Below are positions 9,261 through 17,892 of a stretch of DNA of 64,000 nucleotides, in pieces (position 1 is the first letter of the stretch; the number at the start of each line of letters is the position of its first letter). The translations under genes were made by a program, and so were the position numbers. The DNA lies in assembly GCF_001999945.1 (NCBI RefSeq), contig NZ_CP019650.1, positions 3,215,001 through 3,279,000 of the forward strand. Direction: 5' to 3'. This stretch comes from Microbulbifer agarilyticus (GTDB taxonomy: Bacteria > Pseudomonadota > Gammaproteobacteria > Pseudomonadales > Cellvibrionaceae). The notes under the pieces are model-generated. The model was given only the letters and a program-made list of their open reading frames with translations, was not told where the DNA came from and searched no databases.

Positions 9261-9295
9261 ATAAAAAGTTGGAGCAGTGATTTCCACTCCAACTT
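9261..9295 (-). terminator. Rho-independent terminator after the acyltransferase gene
   Basis: Stem AAGTTGGAG / CTCCAACTT with a 12-base loop, followed on the minus strand by TTTTTAT. It lies about 40 bases past the minus-strand acyltransferase stop. Confidence 0.75.
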
Positions 9296-9336
9296 CGCGC
9301 CAAACCTCTTGATACTAGCTAAAAAGCTGATAAGCC

Positions 9337-10464
9337 CTAGGCACTTACCGGCTTAACCTGGGCAGGATCTGCTTGTTGGCGGGAACCATAATCCAGCCGG
9401 CCATTAAACAACAATGCAGTAAGTTTAAAACGCTTTACCAAAATAAAATGCACCGCAACACCGGCGAAACAAGTGGCGACGGCGGCAGTCAACATCCGTA
9501 AATCCATCGACATCCCGGCGCGCTGCAAGACCATAAGCAACAGTGCAACAAACAAGAAGTGCACAACATATACGGTATAGGCGGATTGTGTCATAACGCG
9601 CACCACCGCAAAGTCCTTATCGAGAAACCTTGCTGAGAAGGCACATAAAAATACCGAAATGAGCGTCGCCATCACATATTTATAGATTGTGAAGAAGACC
9701 TCAAACACCTGTGCTTCACCACCAGACAAAAGACCGGAACCCGCGACAAATTTCAACCCGATGTATCCCGCAATGCATGCAAGCATCGCCGCACCCCAGC
9801 GAAGATAGCCACGATTGAATAGATCGTAGATGTCTTTCCACAGGAACATCAAAACACCCAACAGAAAGAATGGAAAATGCTGAACGGACACCAAAACAAA
9901 CAGGCCTACAAGATGAATATAGGGAATCTCCCACATAAAACTTGGCAGGATGACCTTATATGACAGCCCGCATACCACAATCACCAAGGCGTAGAAGACA
10001 AAGATGGCCATTTTTTCTGGCATAAAGCGTGACAGCCAGCCGATGCACCACTTCGAAGCCTGAACGATGTAGCCGAGAATCAGCGTATAAGCTAACAGTG
10101 AGAATAAGAACCAGGCGTGGTACATCCAGAACATTTTGAAATCTTTACTCGCACCGGCCTCGCTGTAGTAGGCCGTCATCCACTGTGCGGTAAACGGCGC
10201 CAATAGCACAACGCAAACCAGCGCCGGAACCGTCAGCATGACCACGCGACTTTTCAGGAACGGAAGAGTCCCTTTGCGCTCAATCAATGCCACGGAGAAG
10301 TAGCCCGAAATCAGAAAAAAGCAGGCCATTCGGAATGCACCGGATGCTTCACGCACAAAATCAAAATCGCCCGATCCAGCATCCGCATGAGCGGAGCGAT
10401 AAAAGACCCCCACAAACAGTGCGAACGCGCGTAAAAAGTCCAAATGGTATAGTCGACGATCCAT
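9337..10464 (-). CDS. Acyltransferase-3 family integral membrane protein
   Basis: A 375-residue, highly hydrophobic protein with about ten membrane segments. The N-terminus HLDFLRAFALFVGVFYRSAHA carries the family pattern (Asp9, Arg12, His26), and FRMACFFLISGYF matches the second conserved helix. Family members O-acylate surface or periplasmic glycans and lipids (OafA, NodX, OpgC). The ATG at 10464 has GGGGGAG five bases upstream, so this start is preferred over the ORF start at 10506. Single-gene unit with its own terminator; acceptor unknown. Confidence 0.88.
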   Translation of the reverse strand: MDRRLYHLDFLRAFALFVGVFYRSAHADAGSGDFDFVREASGAFRMACFFLISGYFSVALIERKGTLPFLKSRVVMLTVPALVCVVLLAPFTAQWMTAYYSEAGASKDFKMFWMYHAWFLFSLLAYTLILGYIVQASKWCIGWLSRFMPEKMAIFVFYALVIVVCGLSYKVILPSFMWEIPYIHLVGLFVLVSVQHFPFFLLGVLMFLWKDIYDLFNRGYLRWGAAMLACIAGYIGLKFVAGSGLLSGGEAQVFEVFFTIYKYVMATLISVFLCAFSARFLDKDFAVVRVMTQSAYTVYVVHFLFVALLLMVLQRAGMSMDLRMLTAAVATCFAGVAVHFILVKRFKLTALLFNGRLDYGSRQQADPAQVKPVSA

Positions 10465-10647
10465 GTCTCCCCCTAAATCCAAGTAAAAGCACCCTAAAAC
10501 AGGCAAAATTCTACAGCCGATACATTGTTACTTTTTTCGACACCGTGCTGCGGCGCTATTGTCGTTTATCCCCAATGGGATTGCATTAACGTACTCGGGG
10601 AAAGAACTGTTTGGCTTACATTTTTGTCGTCGAATGCCACATTCTAC

Positions 10648-11811
10648 TTATCCACGTACTGCGCTCAGGAAAAGCTGCCGATAATCCTCGGTACTGAAGG
10701 CAATGGGATTACTCTGCGCAGACGGGTCACTAGCAGCCATCTGCGCAACCTGTTGCGCATCTTCTTCACCGATTTCGATATCCGACAATGTACTTGGGAT
10801 CCCTAGTGCCTGACGCAGCCCAAGCACCCATGCAAGCACACCTGAAAACCCCGAATTCGGGAGGGATAGGTAGCGCGACAAACGCGTCATGGGTTCTTCA
10901 ATCGCACTGCGATTGGCGATTAATACGTAGGGCATCAAGATCGCATTCAACAGGCCATGATGCTTGTCGTACAGGGCTCCCAATGGGTGGGCCAATGCAT
11001 GCATCGCGCCTAGCCCGCGCTGAAAAGCGGTAGCCCCCATACTGGAGGCGGCCAACATCTGCATACGTGCCTCCAGGTCAGCACCATTTGCCACTGCACG
11101 TGGCAAGTAGTCATGGATCATACGCATGGCCTCCAGCGCAATACCTTCCGCCATGGGGTGGTAACTCGTTGCGCAATACGCTTCCAGATTATGCGACAAG
11201 GCATCCATACCCGTCGCGGCGGTGATCTGCGGTGGCAACCCCACGGTGAGAGCCGGATCCAATACAACAATTTCAGGCAACATACGCGGGTGAAAAATAA
11301 TTTTTTTCAGGCGCGCCTGCTCATCGGTAATCACCGAAGCGCGGCCGACTTCCGACCCTGTTCCCGCGGTAGTCGGGACGGCAATTACTGGCTGCATTCC
11401 ATGGACATCAACCTTGAGATAGTTATCACCGACATCTTCAAAATCCCAGATGGGATGTGCTTGCCCAACCATAAGCGCGATCGCTTTTCCCGCATCCAAT
11501 GCGGAGCCACCCCCCAGGGCAATGACGCCATCGCAGCCATGCGCCTTGCATACAGCCACGCCATCGTCGATATTTTTTCCCGTAGGATTGCCTTTGATGT
11601 CACTAAATACCGTCAGAGGTATTCCTGCTACCAGGCAATTCTCGACAATAGTCTGCACCATTGGCAGAGCCACCAGCCCAGGATCTGTCACCAATAGCGG
11701 CGTGGCCATTCCCAATTCACGGCACAACTGTGGTAGTTCAGCAATTCGCCCCACCCCGACACGTACTGCAGTCGGATAGTTCCAGTTTGAAAAAAATGCA
11801 GTATCAGGCAT
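10648..11811 (-). CDS. Iron-containing (group III) alcohol dehydrogenase
   Basis: A 387-residue Fe-ADH. Visible are the NAD-binding GGGSALDAGKAIAL, the PTTAGTGSEVGRASV loop, and metal ligands in GMDALSHNLEAYCATSYHP and HALAHPLGALYDKHHG. It starts four bases after the ALDH stop, with its RBS inside that gene, so the two are coupled. With the GS-like ligase and the ALDH upstream, it probably interconverts an alcohol and an aldehyde on a gamma-glutamylated amine, though related enzymes also act on 4-hydroxybutyrate. Substrate is inferred from context only. Confidence 0.9.
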   Translation of the reverse strand: MPDTAFFSNWNYPTAVRVGVGRIAELPQLCRELGMATPLLVTDPGLVALPMVQTIVENCLVAGIPLTVFSDIKGNPTGKNIDDGVAVCKAHGCDGVIALGGGSALDAGKAIALMVGQAHPIWDFEDVGDNYLKVDVHGMQPVIAVPTTAGTGSEVGRASVITDEQARLKKIIFHPRMLPEIVVLDPALTVGLPPQITAATGMDALSHNLEAYCATSYHPMAEGIALEAMRMIHDYLPRAVANGADLEARMQMLAASSMGATAFQRGLGAMHALAHPLGALYDKHHGLLNAILMPYVLIANRSAIEEPMTRLSRYLSLPNSGFSGVLAWVLGLRQALGIPSTLSDIEIGEEDAQQVAQMAASDPSAQSNPIAFSTEDYRQLFLSAVRG

Positions 11812-11815
11812 GGCG

Positions 11816-13216
11816 TTATCCGCGCTGCAGTTTGAAATTAAACGACTTCGCTCGGGTTAGGTGTTCAAACCCGATACCAGACAACGTGCAACCACGCCCG
11901 GAATTTTTTACGCCGGTCCACGCCAGTGCCGGATCCAGATAATCACACCGGTTCAGAAACACCGTGCCCGCGCGCAGCCGGTCACCCAGGTGCAGTGCAA
12001 CTTGCTCGTCGGCGGAATAGATCGCCGCGGTGAGACCGTATTCACTGTCGTTCATCAGCGCCAGCGCCTCCTCGTCATCACGCACCGGTACCACCCCCAG
12101 AACCGGGCCAAAAGACTCTTCGTTCATCACCCGCATATCGTGGTCCACATTGGTCAGTAGCTGCGGAGCCATATAGGCACTGCCGCGGCAGTCCAGCGCA
12201 AAGGCCCCTTCATCAATATGTGCGTGCGCGCCCTGTGCAACCGCCTCGTCGATTTGATCGCGTACAAAATCTGCAGCGCTGGCACGCACCAGTGGCCCCA
12301 ACGTGGTTTCCGGCTCATCCGAACGACCTAGGCGATACTGGTTAATTTTCTGCACTGCGCGCGCGACAACTTCGTCATATGCCGACCGATGAACGTATAA
12401 CCGCTCGATACCACAACAGGATTGTCCTGAATTGAAAAAGGCCCCATCGACAACAGAATCCACCGCATACTCGAGGTCAGCATCCGCACGCACGTACGCG
12501 GGATCCTTGCCACCAAGTTCCAAGCCCACAGTGAGAAAACGCCCGGCAGCCGCACTCTCTACCGCAGCACCGCCAGACACCGAACCAGTAAAGGCCACGT
12601 GCTGAACGTTTCCGCGAATAATGAGTTGCTCCGCATCCCGGTGGCCGAGATGAAGATATTGAAAAACACCGGCAGGTAACCCCGCCTCGGAAAATGCGTC
12701 AACCAACCGTTCGGCGCACAGCGGTGTTTGCGCGGAGTGCTTCAGAATCACACTGTTTCCCGCAAGTAACGCCGGCACCACAGCATTGATAGCGGTGAGA
12801 TAGGGGTAATTCCACGGCGCGATCACCAGACTTGTGCCCAGCGGCTCGCGGCGAATAAAGCGCGTGTAGCCGTTTTTTTCTGGCAGCGATATATCCTGCA
12901 ACGGGCTACCGTCGGATTCGGCGAGCTCAGCCATATACAGGGCGCGCTCGGCCAGGCCGTCAATTTCGCCACTGGCGTAGGTAATGGGCCGCCCCATTTG
13001 CCAGCAGATTTCCTCGGCGAGAACGTCTTTTAGTTTTTGTAAATTGGCCACTGCGGCGCGCACCAGCTCGACCCGTTCCGCCATCGGGACCAGTCTCCAG
13101 GCAAGCTGGGCACTCCGTGCGCTACCCAGCGCATTTTGAATTTGGTACTCCGTCGCCAGCGGTCGCTCCACGTAAACGCGGTTATCGATCGGAGAAATAC
13201 ACTGGAGTTTCTGCAT
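11816..13216 (-). CDS. NAD(P)-dependent aldehyde dehydrogenase
   Basis: A 466-residue ALDH-superfamily enzyme from the ATG at 13216 (the ORF also extends to a TTG at 13240). Motifs in order: APWNYPYL (cofactor site, residues 133-140), FTGSVSGG (209-216), LELGGKDPA with the general base Glu233, and FNSGQSCCG with catalytic Cys267. The extra cysteine next to the nucleophile is unusual but seen in some members. It sits between the GS-like ligase and the Fe-ADH and would oxidise the aldehyde intermediate of that route to an acid. Confidence 0.92.
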   Translation of the reverse strand: MQKLQCISPIDNRVYVERPLATEYQIQNALGSARSAQLAWRLVPMAERVELVRAAVANLQKLKDVLAEEICWQMGRPITYASGEIDGLAERALYMAELAESDGSPLQDISLPEKNGYTRFIRREPLGTSLVIAPWNYPYLTAINAVVPALLAGNSVILKHSAQTPLCAERLVDAFSEAGLPAGVFQYLHLGHRDAEQLIIRGNVQHVAFTGSVSGGAAVESAAAGRFLTVGLELGGKDPAYVRADADLEYAVDSVVDGAFFNSGQSCCGIERLYVHRSAYDEVVARAVQKINQYRLGRSDEPETTLGPLVRASAADFVRDQIDEAVAQGAHAHIDEGAFALDCRGSAYMAPQLLTNVDHDMRVMNEESFGPVLGVVPVRDDEEALALMNDSEYGLTAAIYSADEQVALHLGDRLRAGTVFLNRCDYLDPALAWTGVKNSGRGCTLSGIGFEHLTRAKSFNFKLQRG

Positions 13217-13306
13217 AACGATCTCGGCTTCCTGCCACAATTATCGGAGTCGCTTTTCCGGGTAAGCCAAGCGTGTGGCAGCCCCCTTCCGTAGCTATTC
13301 GATTTA

Positions 13307-13351
13307 CCGCTAGATGATTTCCCGCTAGATAATTTCCCGCTAGATAATCTC
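13307..13351. repeat. Three 15-bp tandem copies across the stop codon of the GS-like gene
   Basis: Copies of CCGCTAGATAATTTC at 13307-13321, 13322-13336 and 13337-13351 with one or two differences each. On the minus strand the unit encodes the last codons and the stop of the GS-like protein (E-I-I-stop), so the tail and stop are duplicated downstream. Confidence 0.85.
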
Positions 13352-14818
13352 AAAGTAGCGCTGTAATTCCCACTCACCAACGTGCTTGCGATATTCGCGT
13401 TCTTCCCACTCGCGACTGGCGGCAAAATGCTCCACAAACGCATCGCCAAATAGGCTGCGCGCGGCACTGGATTGCCGCAGCCGTTGCGCCGCATCCCAAA
13501 GGGTGGATGGCAGCGCCAACTCCGCCGGGTATTGCCCCTCGTAGGCGTTCCCAAGCACGGGCTCTCCCGGCTCCCACCCCTGCTCGATACCGTAGAGACC
13601 GGAGCCAAGGGCCACCGCGAGCGCAAGATAGGGGTTGGCATCGGCGGCACCCAGGCGATATTCCTGGCGCTGCGATTGTTCACTGCCAGGGATCACACGC
13701 AAGGCCGCGGTGCGGTTTTCCACGCCCCAGGTGGCATCCGTGGGCGCCCAGAACCCGGGAACCATACGCCGGTAACTGTTTATGGTCGGCGCAACCATAC
13801 TCAACAACTCGGGCATCAACCGCTGCTGCCCGGCGAGAAAATGCCGCTGGGTATCGCTCATACTGTGCGGCTGCCCCGGGGCATAAAACGCAGACCTGTC
13901 GTCGCTTTTATTGCGAAGAGAAAGATGTATATGCCCGCTCTGTCCGGGGTACTCATTCGACCACTTGGCCATAAAGGTGGCCATCAGGCCGCGGCGCTCC
14001 GCCAGTACCTTGATAAAGGTTTTGAACAGCGCGGCCTTGTCTGCCGCAGCCTCTGCCTGATCCACAGTGATGGCCGCTTCCAATACCCCCGGACCCGTTT
14101 CCGTGTGCAATCCTTCAATAGGGAAATCCATGCCCTCGGCCAGGGTGAGGATTTCCTCGTACAGATCCGCATGCACGGAATTACGAATCATCGAATAGCC
14201 AAACCACCCCGGTGTGAAGGGTTTGAGGTTTCGATACCCCTTAGCACGTGCGCTATCTGGGGTTTCCTCGAACAAAAAGAATTCGTATTCCAGAGCCGCA
14301 TAGGGACTGAAACCCGCCTGTTCACAGCGCTCGATGACTCGCCGTAACAGCGCGCGCGGGCACACGGCCTCGGCCGCGCCGTCAAATTCCGCCAGGAACA
14401 ACAACATGCCGTCCTCAAACGGCACCTCGCGACAGGTATGCGGCAATATCCGCACCGGTGCATCTGGATAACCGGTGTGCCAACCGGTGTATTGGGCGTT
14501 GTCGTAAAGCTGATCCTGTGTGTCCCAACCCAACACCACATCACAAAACGCAAACCCCTTGTCTAGCGCCGAAAAGAATTTCTCGCGGCTCATATACTTG
14601 CCACGCATCACCCCGTCGTTATCGAACAATCCCACCTTCACATGACGGAGGCCGCGGGCATCAACGATGTGCTTGGCGTCTTCCACCGAGCGTACCTGAC
14701 GCGGCTGTGGAGACCGTGACACACCGCTGGCTGATAAAGACGTGGAAGACGGAATACCGGAAGAAGGGGTTACAGGTGGTTCCTGCGACGAAGGCGGCAG
14801 TTCGGTGGACTCGTCCAT
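13340..14818 (-). CDS. Glutamine synthetase-family amine/amino-alcohol ligase (IpuC/GlnA4-like)
   Basis: About 492 residues. Of two ATGs (14830 and 14818) the second is chosen because GGAG lies six bases upstream. The first 60 residues are Ser/Pro-rich and probably disordered. GS motifs follow: HTETGPGVLEAAI, SGHIHLSLRNK, FWAPTDATWGVENRTAALRV and YRLGAADANPYLALA. It diverges clearly from the GS-like protein at 5589-6977 and resembles GS homologs that gamma-glutamylate small amines. It is first in a unit with an ALDH and a Fe-ADH, which suits an amino alcohol substrate: ligation, alcohol oxidation, aldehyde oxidation. No gamma-glutamyl hydrolase or transporter is adjacent. Confidence 0.87.
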   Translation of the reverse strand: MDESTELPPSSQEPPVTPSSGIPSSTSLSASGVSRSPQPRQVRSVEDAKHIVDARGLRHVKVGLFDNDGVMRGKYMSREKFFSALDKGFAFCDVVLGWDTQDQLYDNAQYTGWHTGYPDAPVRILPHTCREVPFEDGMLLFLAEFDGAAEAVCPRALLRRVIERCEQAGFSPYAALEYEFFLFEETPDSARAKGYRNLKPFTPGWFGYSMIRNSVHADLYEEILTLAEGMDFPIEGLHTETGPGVLEAAITVDQAEAAADKAALFKTFIKVLAERRGLMATFMAKWSNEYPGQSGHIHLSLRNKSDDRSAFYAPGQPHSMSDTQRHFLAGQQRLMPELLSMVAPTINSYRRMVPGFWAPTDATWGVENRTAALRVIPGSEQSQRQEYRLGAADANPYLALAVALGSGLYGIEQGWEPGEPVLGNAYEGQYPAELALPSTLWDAAQRLRQSSAARSLFGDAFVEHFAASREWEEREYRKHVGEWELQRYFEII

Positions 14819-15041
14819 GGTCGGCTCCATTATTGTGATCTGGATTGTGACCCGACAGACGATGCAGGCTGCGGGCAAAATCTTGCCTACAGCATAGTCA
14901 ACACCGGAAGACTCATATGGTGACCTGCCATGACACCCCAACAAGAGGACCGGCAAAGCGGCCGACTAAGAGTAACCAAGCGTGACTAAGGTCGCAGAAC
15001 ACGCAGTGACTGGGCGACTATGTTAGCGCTCGCTCAGGGTA

Positions 15042-15047
15042 TATAAT
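15042..15047 (+). promoter_or_regulatory. Likely -10 element of the ppa promoter
   Basis: A consensus TATAAT lies 68 bases upstream of the ppa ATG. No good -35 hexamer sits at the standard distance, so only the -10 is called. Confidence 0.45.
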
Positions 15048-15114
15048 CCGCGCTCCGAAATTTAACCCACCCTTTTTGATTATTTTTTAGTCAGGACCAC
15101 CAACAGGACTAGCA

Positions 15115-15651
15115 ATGAGCTTCGACAAGGTTTCCCCAGGTAAAGAGCTGCCCAACGATATCAACGTAATCATCGAGATCCCGGCCAACCACGATCCGAT
15201 CAAATACGAAGTCGACAAGGACGCAGACGCGGTATTCGTAGACCGTTTCGTAGCTACCCCGATGTTCTACCCGGCCAACTACGGCTACGTGCCTCAGACC
15301 CTGTCTGAAGACGGCGACCCCTTGGATGTACTGGTTGTTGCACCTTACCCGGTAATGGTTGGTTCCGTAATCCGCTCCCGCGTGATCGGTGTTCTGAACA
15401 TGACCGACGAATCTGGCGTTGACGCCAAACTGCTGGCGGTACCGCACACCAAGCTGACCAAGCTGTACGACCACGTTAACGAAATCGGCGACCTGCCGGA
15501 GCTGCTGATCAAGCAGATCGAGCACTACTTCGAAAACTACAAGGCGCTGGAAGCTGGCAAGTGGGTGAAAGTAGACGGCTGGGCCGATGCTGACGCAGCA
15601 CGCGCAGAAGTTATGGCTTCCCGCGAGCGCTACCTGAAAGAAGAAGGCTGA
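15115..15651 (+). CDS. ppa: Inorganic pyrophosphatase
   Basis: A 178-residue family I soluble PPase, of normal bacterial length. It hydrolyses PPi to phosphate in the cytosol and so pulls biosynthetic reactions forward. Signature metal/PPi residues are seen in [28 protein letters not shown] and the diagnostic [11 protein letters not shown]. Single gene with a TATAAT upstream and a terminator 30 bases after the stop. Its coexistence with a PPi-type PFK in the same window means both enzymes draw on the same PPi pool. Confidence 0.96.
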   Translation: MSFDKVSPGKELPNDINVIIEIPANHDPIKYEVDKDADAVFVDRFVATPMFYPANYGYVPQTLSEDGDPLDVLVVAPYPVMVGSVIRSRVIGVLNMTDESGVDAKLLAVPHTKLTKLYDHVNEIGDLPELLIKQIEHYFENYKALEAGKWVKVDGWADADAARAEVMASRERYLKEEG

Positions 15652-15683
15652 TCCCAAATACTGGTGATCGCCCGATCTTTCCG

Positions 15684-15709
15684 AAAGCCGGCCTTGCGCC
15701 GGCTTTTTT
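15684..15709 (+). terminator. Terminator after ppa
   Basis: Stem GCCGGC/GCCGGC extended by A-T pairs, five-base loop, six-T tail. Confidence 0.9.
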
Positions 15710-15751
15710 GTGCCCGTTAAATAGGCGTAACAACATAGCAGGAGCTCACCG

Positions 15752-16366
15752 ATGGCAAACACAATCGCAGGACCCGATGGCAAACCGCGCTGCGGCTGGT
15801 GCGCCGCCACCGATGATTTCTTTCCCTATCACGATAACGAATGGGGATTTCCGGTCGATGACGATCAGCGCCTGTTTGAAAAAATTTGCCTGGAGGGGTT
15901 TCAGTCCGGCCTGAGCTGGCGAACGATTCTCGCCAAGCGGGAAAACTTCCGCGCTGCCTTCAAACAGTTCGATTTCGACAAGGTGGCGAAATTTGTCGAG
16001 AAAGATATAGAGCGGCTGCTGCAGGATGCAGGCATAGTGCGGCACCGTGGCAAAATCGAAGCGGTGATCAACAATGCCCAGCGGGCTAAGGAGATGGTGC
16101 GCGAGGAGGGGTCACTGGCCGCTTACTTCTGGGGGTTCGAGCCTGAGGAGATCCCGGGCGCAGTTCCGCAGAGTGTCTCCACATCGGAAGTCTCCAAGAC
16201 CATCTCCAAAGACCTGAAAAAGCGCGGCTGGAAATTCGTGGGTCCGACGACCGTCTACGCATTTATGCAGGCCATGGGGCTGATCAATGACCACGCCACA
16301 GATTGCGTAACGCGCAAGGCCGTGGACAGGGCCAGAAAGCAATTTAAACGGCCATCAGTCCGGTAA
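15752..16366 (+). CDS. tag: DNA-3-methyladenine glycosylase I
   Basis: A 204-residue Tag protein; AGGAG precedes the ATG. It removes 3-methyladenine from alkylated DNA in base excision repair. RCGWCAATDDFFPYHDNEWG carries the N-terminal zinc ligands and the pocket, ICLEGFQSGLSWRTIL follows, and FVGPTTVYAFMQAMGLINDH is the conserved C-terminal region. The 3' end overlaps the convergent hypothetical gene by 12 bases. Confidence 0.95.
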   Translation: MANTIAGPDGKPRCGWCAATDDFFPYHDNEWGFPVDDDQRLFEKICLEGFQSGLSWRTILAKRENFRAAFKQFDFDKVAKFVEKDIERLLQDAGIVRHRGKIEAVINNAQRAKEMVREEGSLAAYFWGFEPEEIPGAVPQSVSTSEVSKTISKDLKKRGWKFVGPTTVYAFMQAMGLINDHATDCVTRKAVDRARKQFKRPSVR

Positions 16367-16918
16367 TTTGAACGAGGCCTTACCGGTAATATGGCTCCCC
16401 AACTTCCAGTCAGGCACCCTCACCTGAACTGGCGGGGGAGCTTGTTGTTCACTCGCCTCGATCAGGTTGCCGACGGCCGGTTTCAGACTCAGGTGGCTCA
16501 CGGGCACCTGCACCGGCTCTACTTTGCTCCGCTCGTGATCCTTGAGCAGGTTACCCTCCATCGGCGCAAGCGATAAGGCACCCTCCGCCTGCGTCACGGC
16601 CGGCGTAGACTGCACCGCCGGCGCTGGTGCCACCGGGACCTCCTCTGCGGGGCGCGGGGCCGCTGTAGTTTCCGCTTCGGGGGCCGCTTCGTTTTTAACC
16701 GACGATAGCGCTCCCTGACGTGCCAGTGTGGCCCGCAACTGCTCCGCCTGCGCCAGGCTCAAGCCTTTCTTAATCGCCAGAGGGCGGCCATTGAACAGTT
16801 TCTCTACAGTCTCCGGGCCAGCCTTGAACAGGCGTGCCATATTGGCTTTCACATCGGCGGCGGTGTAACCGGGCTCCAGATCGCCGCGAAAAATTACGCT
16901 GTAAGTAGATTGACTCAT
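16355..16918 (-). CDS. Uncharacterised two-part protein with Pro/Ala-rich linker
   Basis: A 187-residue protein I cannot name. Residues 1-75 form a compact region (YSVIFRGDLEPGYTAADV...LFNGRPLAIKKGLSLAQA...LARQGA) of a kind found at the N-terminus of various gammaproteobacterial proteins. Residues 76-115 are Ala/Pro/Glu-rich and likely disordered. The C-terminal 70 residues contain two related segments, LSLAPMEGNLLKDHE and LSLKPAVGNLIEASE, an internal repeat. No signal peptide or membrane segment. It is transcribed alone, toward tag. Confidence 0.7.
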   Translation of the reverse strand: MSQSTYSVIFRGDLEPGYTAADVKANMARLFKAGPETVEKLFNGRPLAIKKGLSLAQAEQLRATLARQGALSSVKNEAAPEAETTAAPRPAEEVPVAPAPAVQSTPAVTQAEGALSLAPMEGNLLKDHERSKVEPVQVPVSHLSLKPAVGNLIEASEQQAPPPVQVRVPDWKLGSHITGKASFKLPD

Positions 16919-17051
16919 AACACGTTCTCGATAGTATCGCCGCCTATAACCGGCTGCGTATTTTTTATTCTTGTTGGCGTTTTTGTTCTAGTTTTTCGCT
17001 CTTAACACCAGCACCCTACGTTGGCGTATCTGGCGGCAAAATTCAATGGAT

Positions 17052-17852
17052 TTAGTCGTCAGAGTCCAGTGTCTGATCCATGGTATAGGCCGGGGTAGCC
17101 GCACACTTGCCGGCGACAACCCGCGCAGGTACTCCAGCAACGGTGGAATGATTCGGCACGTCACGTAGCACCAGGCTGCCCGCTGCTATCTTGACGCCTT
17201 CGCCGATGCGCACCGGGCCTAATACCTTGGCACCCGCACCGATCATCACACCGCGGCCAATTTTCGGGTGACGATCACCGCCGCCGCTGCCACTGCCACC
17301 CAGGGTCACCGAGTGCAAAATAGAAACGTCATCTTCCACGATGGTGGTTTCCCCCACCACCAGGCCGGTCGCGTGATCGATCATGATGCCGCAGCCAAAA
17401 TGCGCTGCCGGATGAATGTCCGTGGCAAACTGCTCGGAGACCTGGCTCTGAAAATACAGCGCCAGCGTGCGGCGCCCCTCGCTCCACAGCCAATGGGCAA
17501 TACGGTGGGACTGCAAGGCGTGGAAGCCCTTGAAGTAAAGAAACGGCATGATGTATTGATCACAGGCGGGATCTCGATCGTACCAGGCACAGATGTCTGC
17601 CTGCATGCTGAGAGAAATCGCCGGGTCATCTGCCAACGCCGCGGCAATCACTTCCTGCAAGGCTGTCGCTGTCAAGGCGGCATGATCGAGCACGGAAGCG
17701 AGCTGATAGGCAAGCGCACTGTCGATGGAGTCATGGCGCAGCACCGTATTATGGAAATAGCTGGCCAAGACCGGCTCACCCGAAGCGGACGCAGCAGCCT
17801 CTGCCCGCATCTCGGCCCAGATATCCCGTTGTTTCAATTCAGTGACGGTAAT
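17052..17852 (-). CDS. cysE: Serine O-acetyltransferase
   Basis: CysE acetylates L-serine with acetyl-CoA for cysteine synthesis. The helical N-terminal part (EPVLASYFHNTVLRHDSI) is followed by a left-handed beta-helix with hexapeptide repeats (AHFGCGIMIDHATGLVVGET and on), containing the active-site His-Asp region. The start is unclear: no ATG or GTG is in frame. A TTG at 17837 lacks an RBS, whereas an ATT at 17850-17852 lies eight bases after AGGAG and yields ITVTELKQRDIW, aligning with the E. coli N-terminus. I give the ATT start, about 266 residues; a tool would probably call 17837. Confidence 0.9.
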   Translation of the reverse strand: MTVTELKQRDIWAEMRAEAAASASGEPVLASYFHNTVLRHDSIDSALAYQLASVLDHAALTATALQEVIAAALADDPAISLSMQADICAWYDRDPACDQYIMPFLYFKGFHALQSHRIAHWLWSEGRRTLALYFQSQVSEQFATDIHPAAHFGCGIMIDHATGLVVGETTIVEDDVSILHSVTLGGSGSGGGDRHPKIGRGVMIGAGAKVLGPVRIGEGVKIAAGSLVLRDVPNHSTVAGVPARVVAGKCAATPAYTMDQTLDSDD

Positions 17853-17892
17853 AACACAAGCTCCTGTACTGGTGCATATTTCAAATAAGCTT

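Noticed and set aside
9123..9356. 77-codon plus-strand ORF
   Set aside because: No RBS, no motif, and it spans the acyltransferase terminator and stop.
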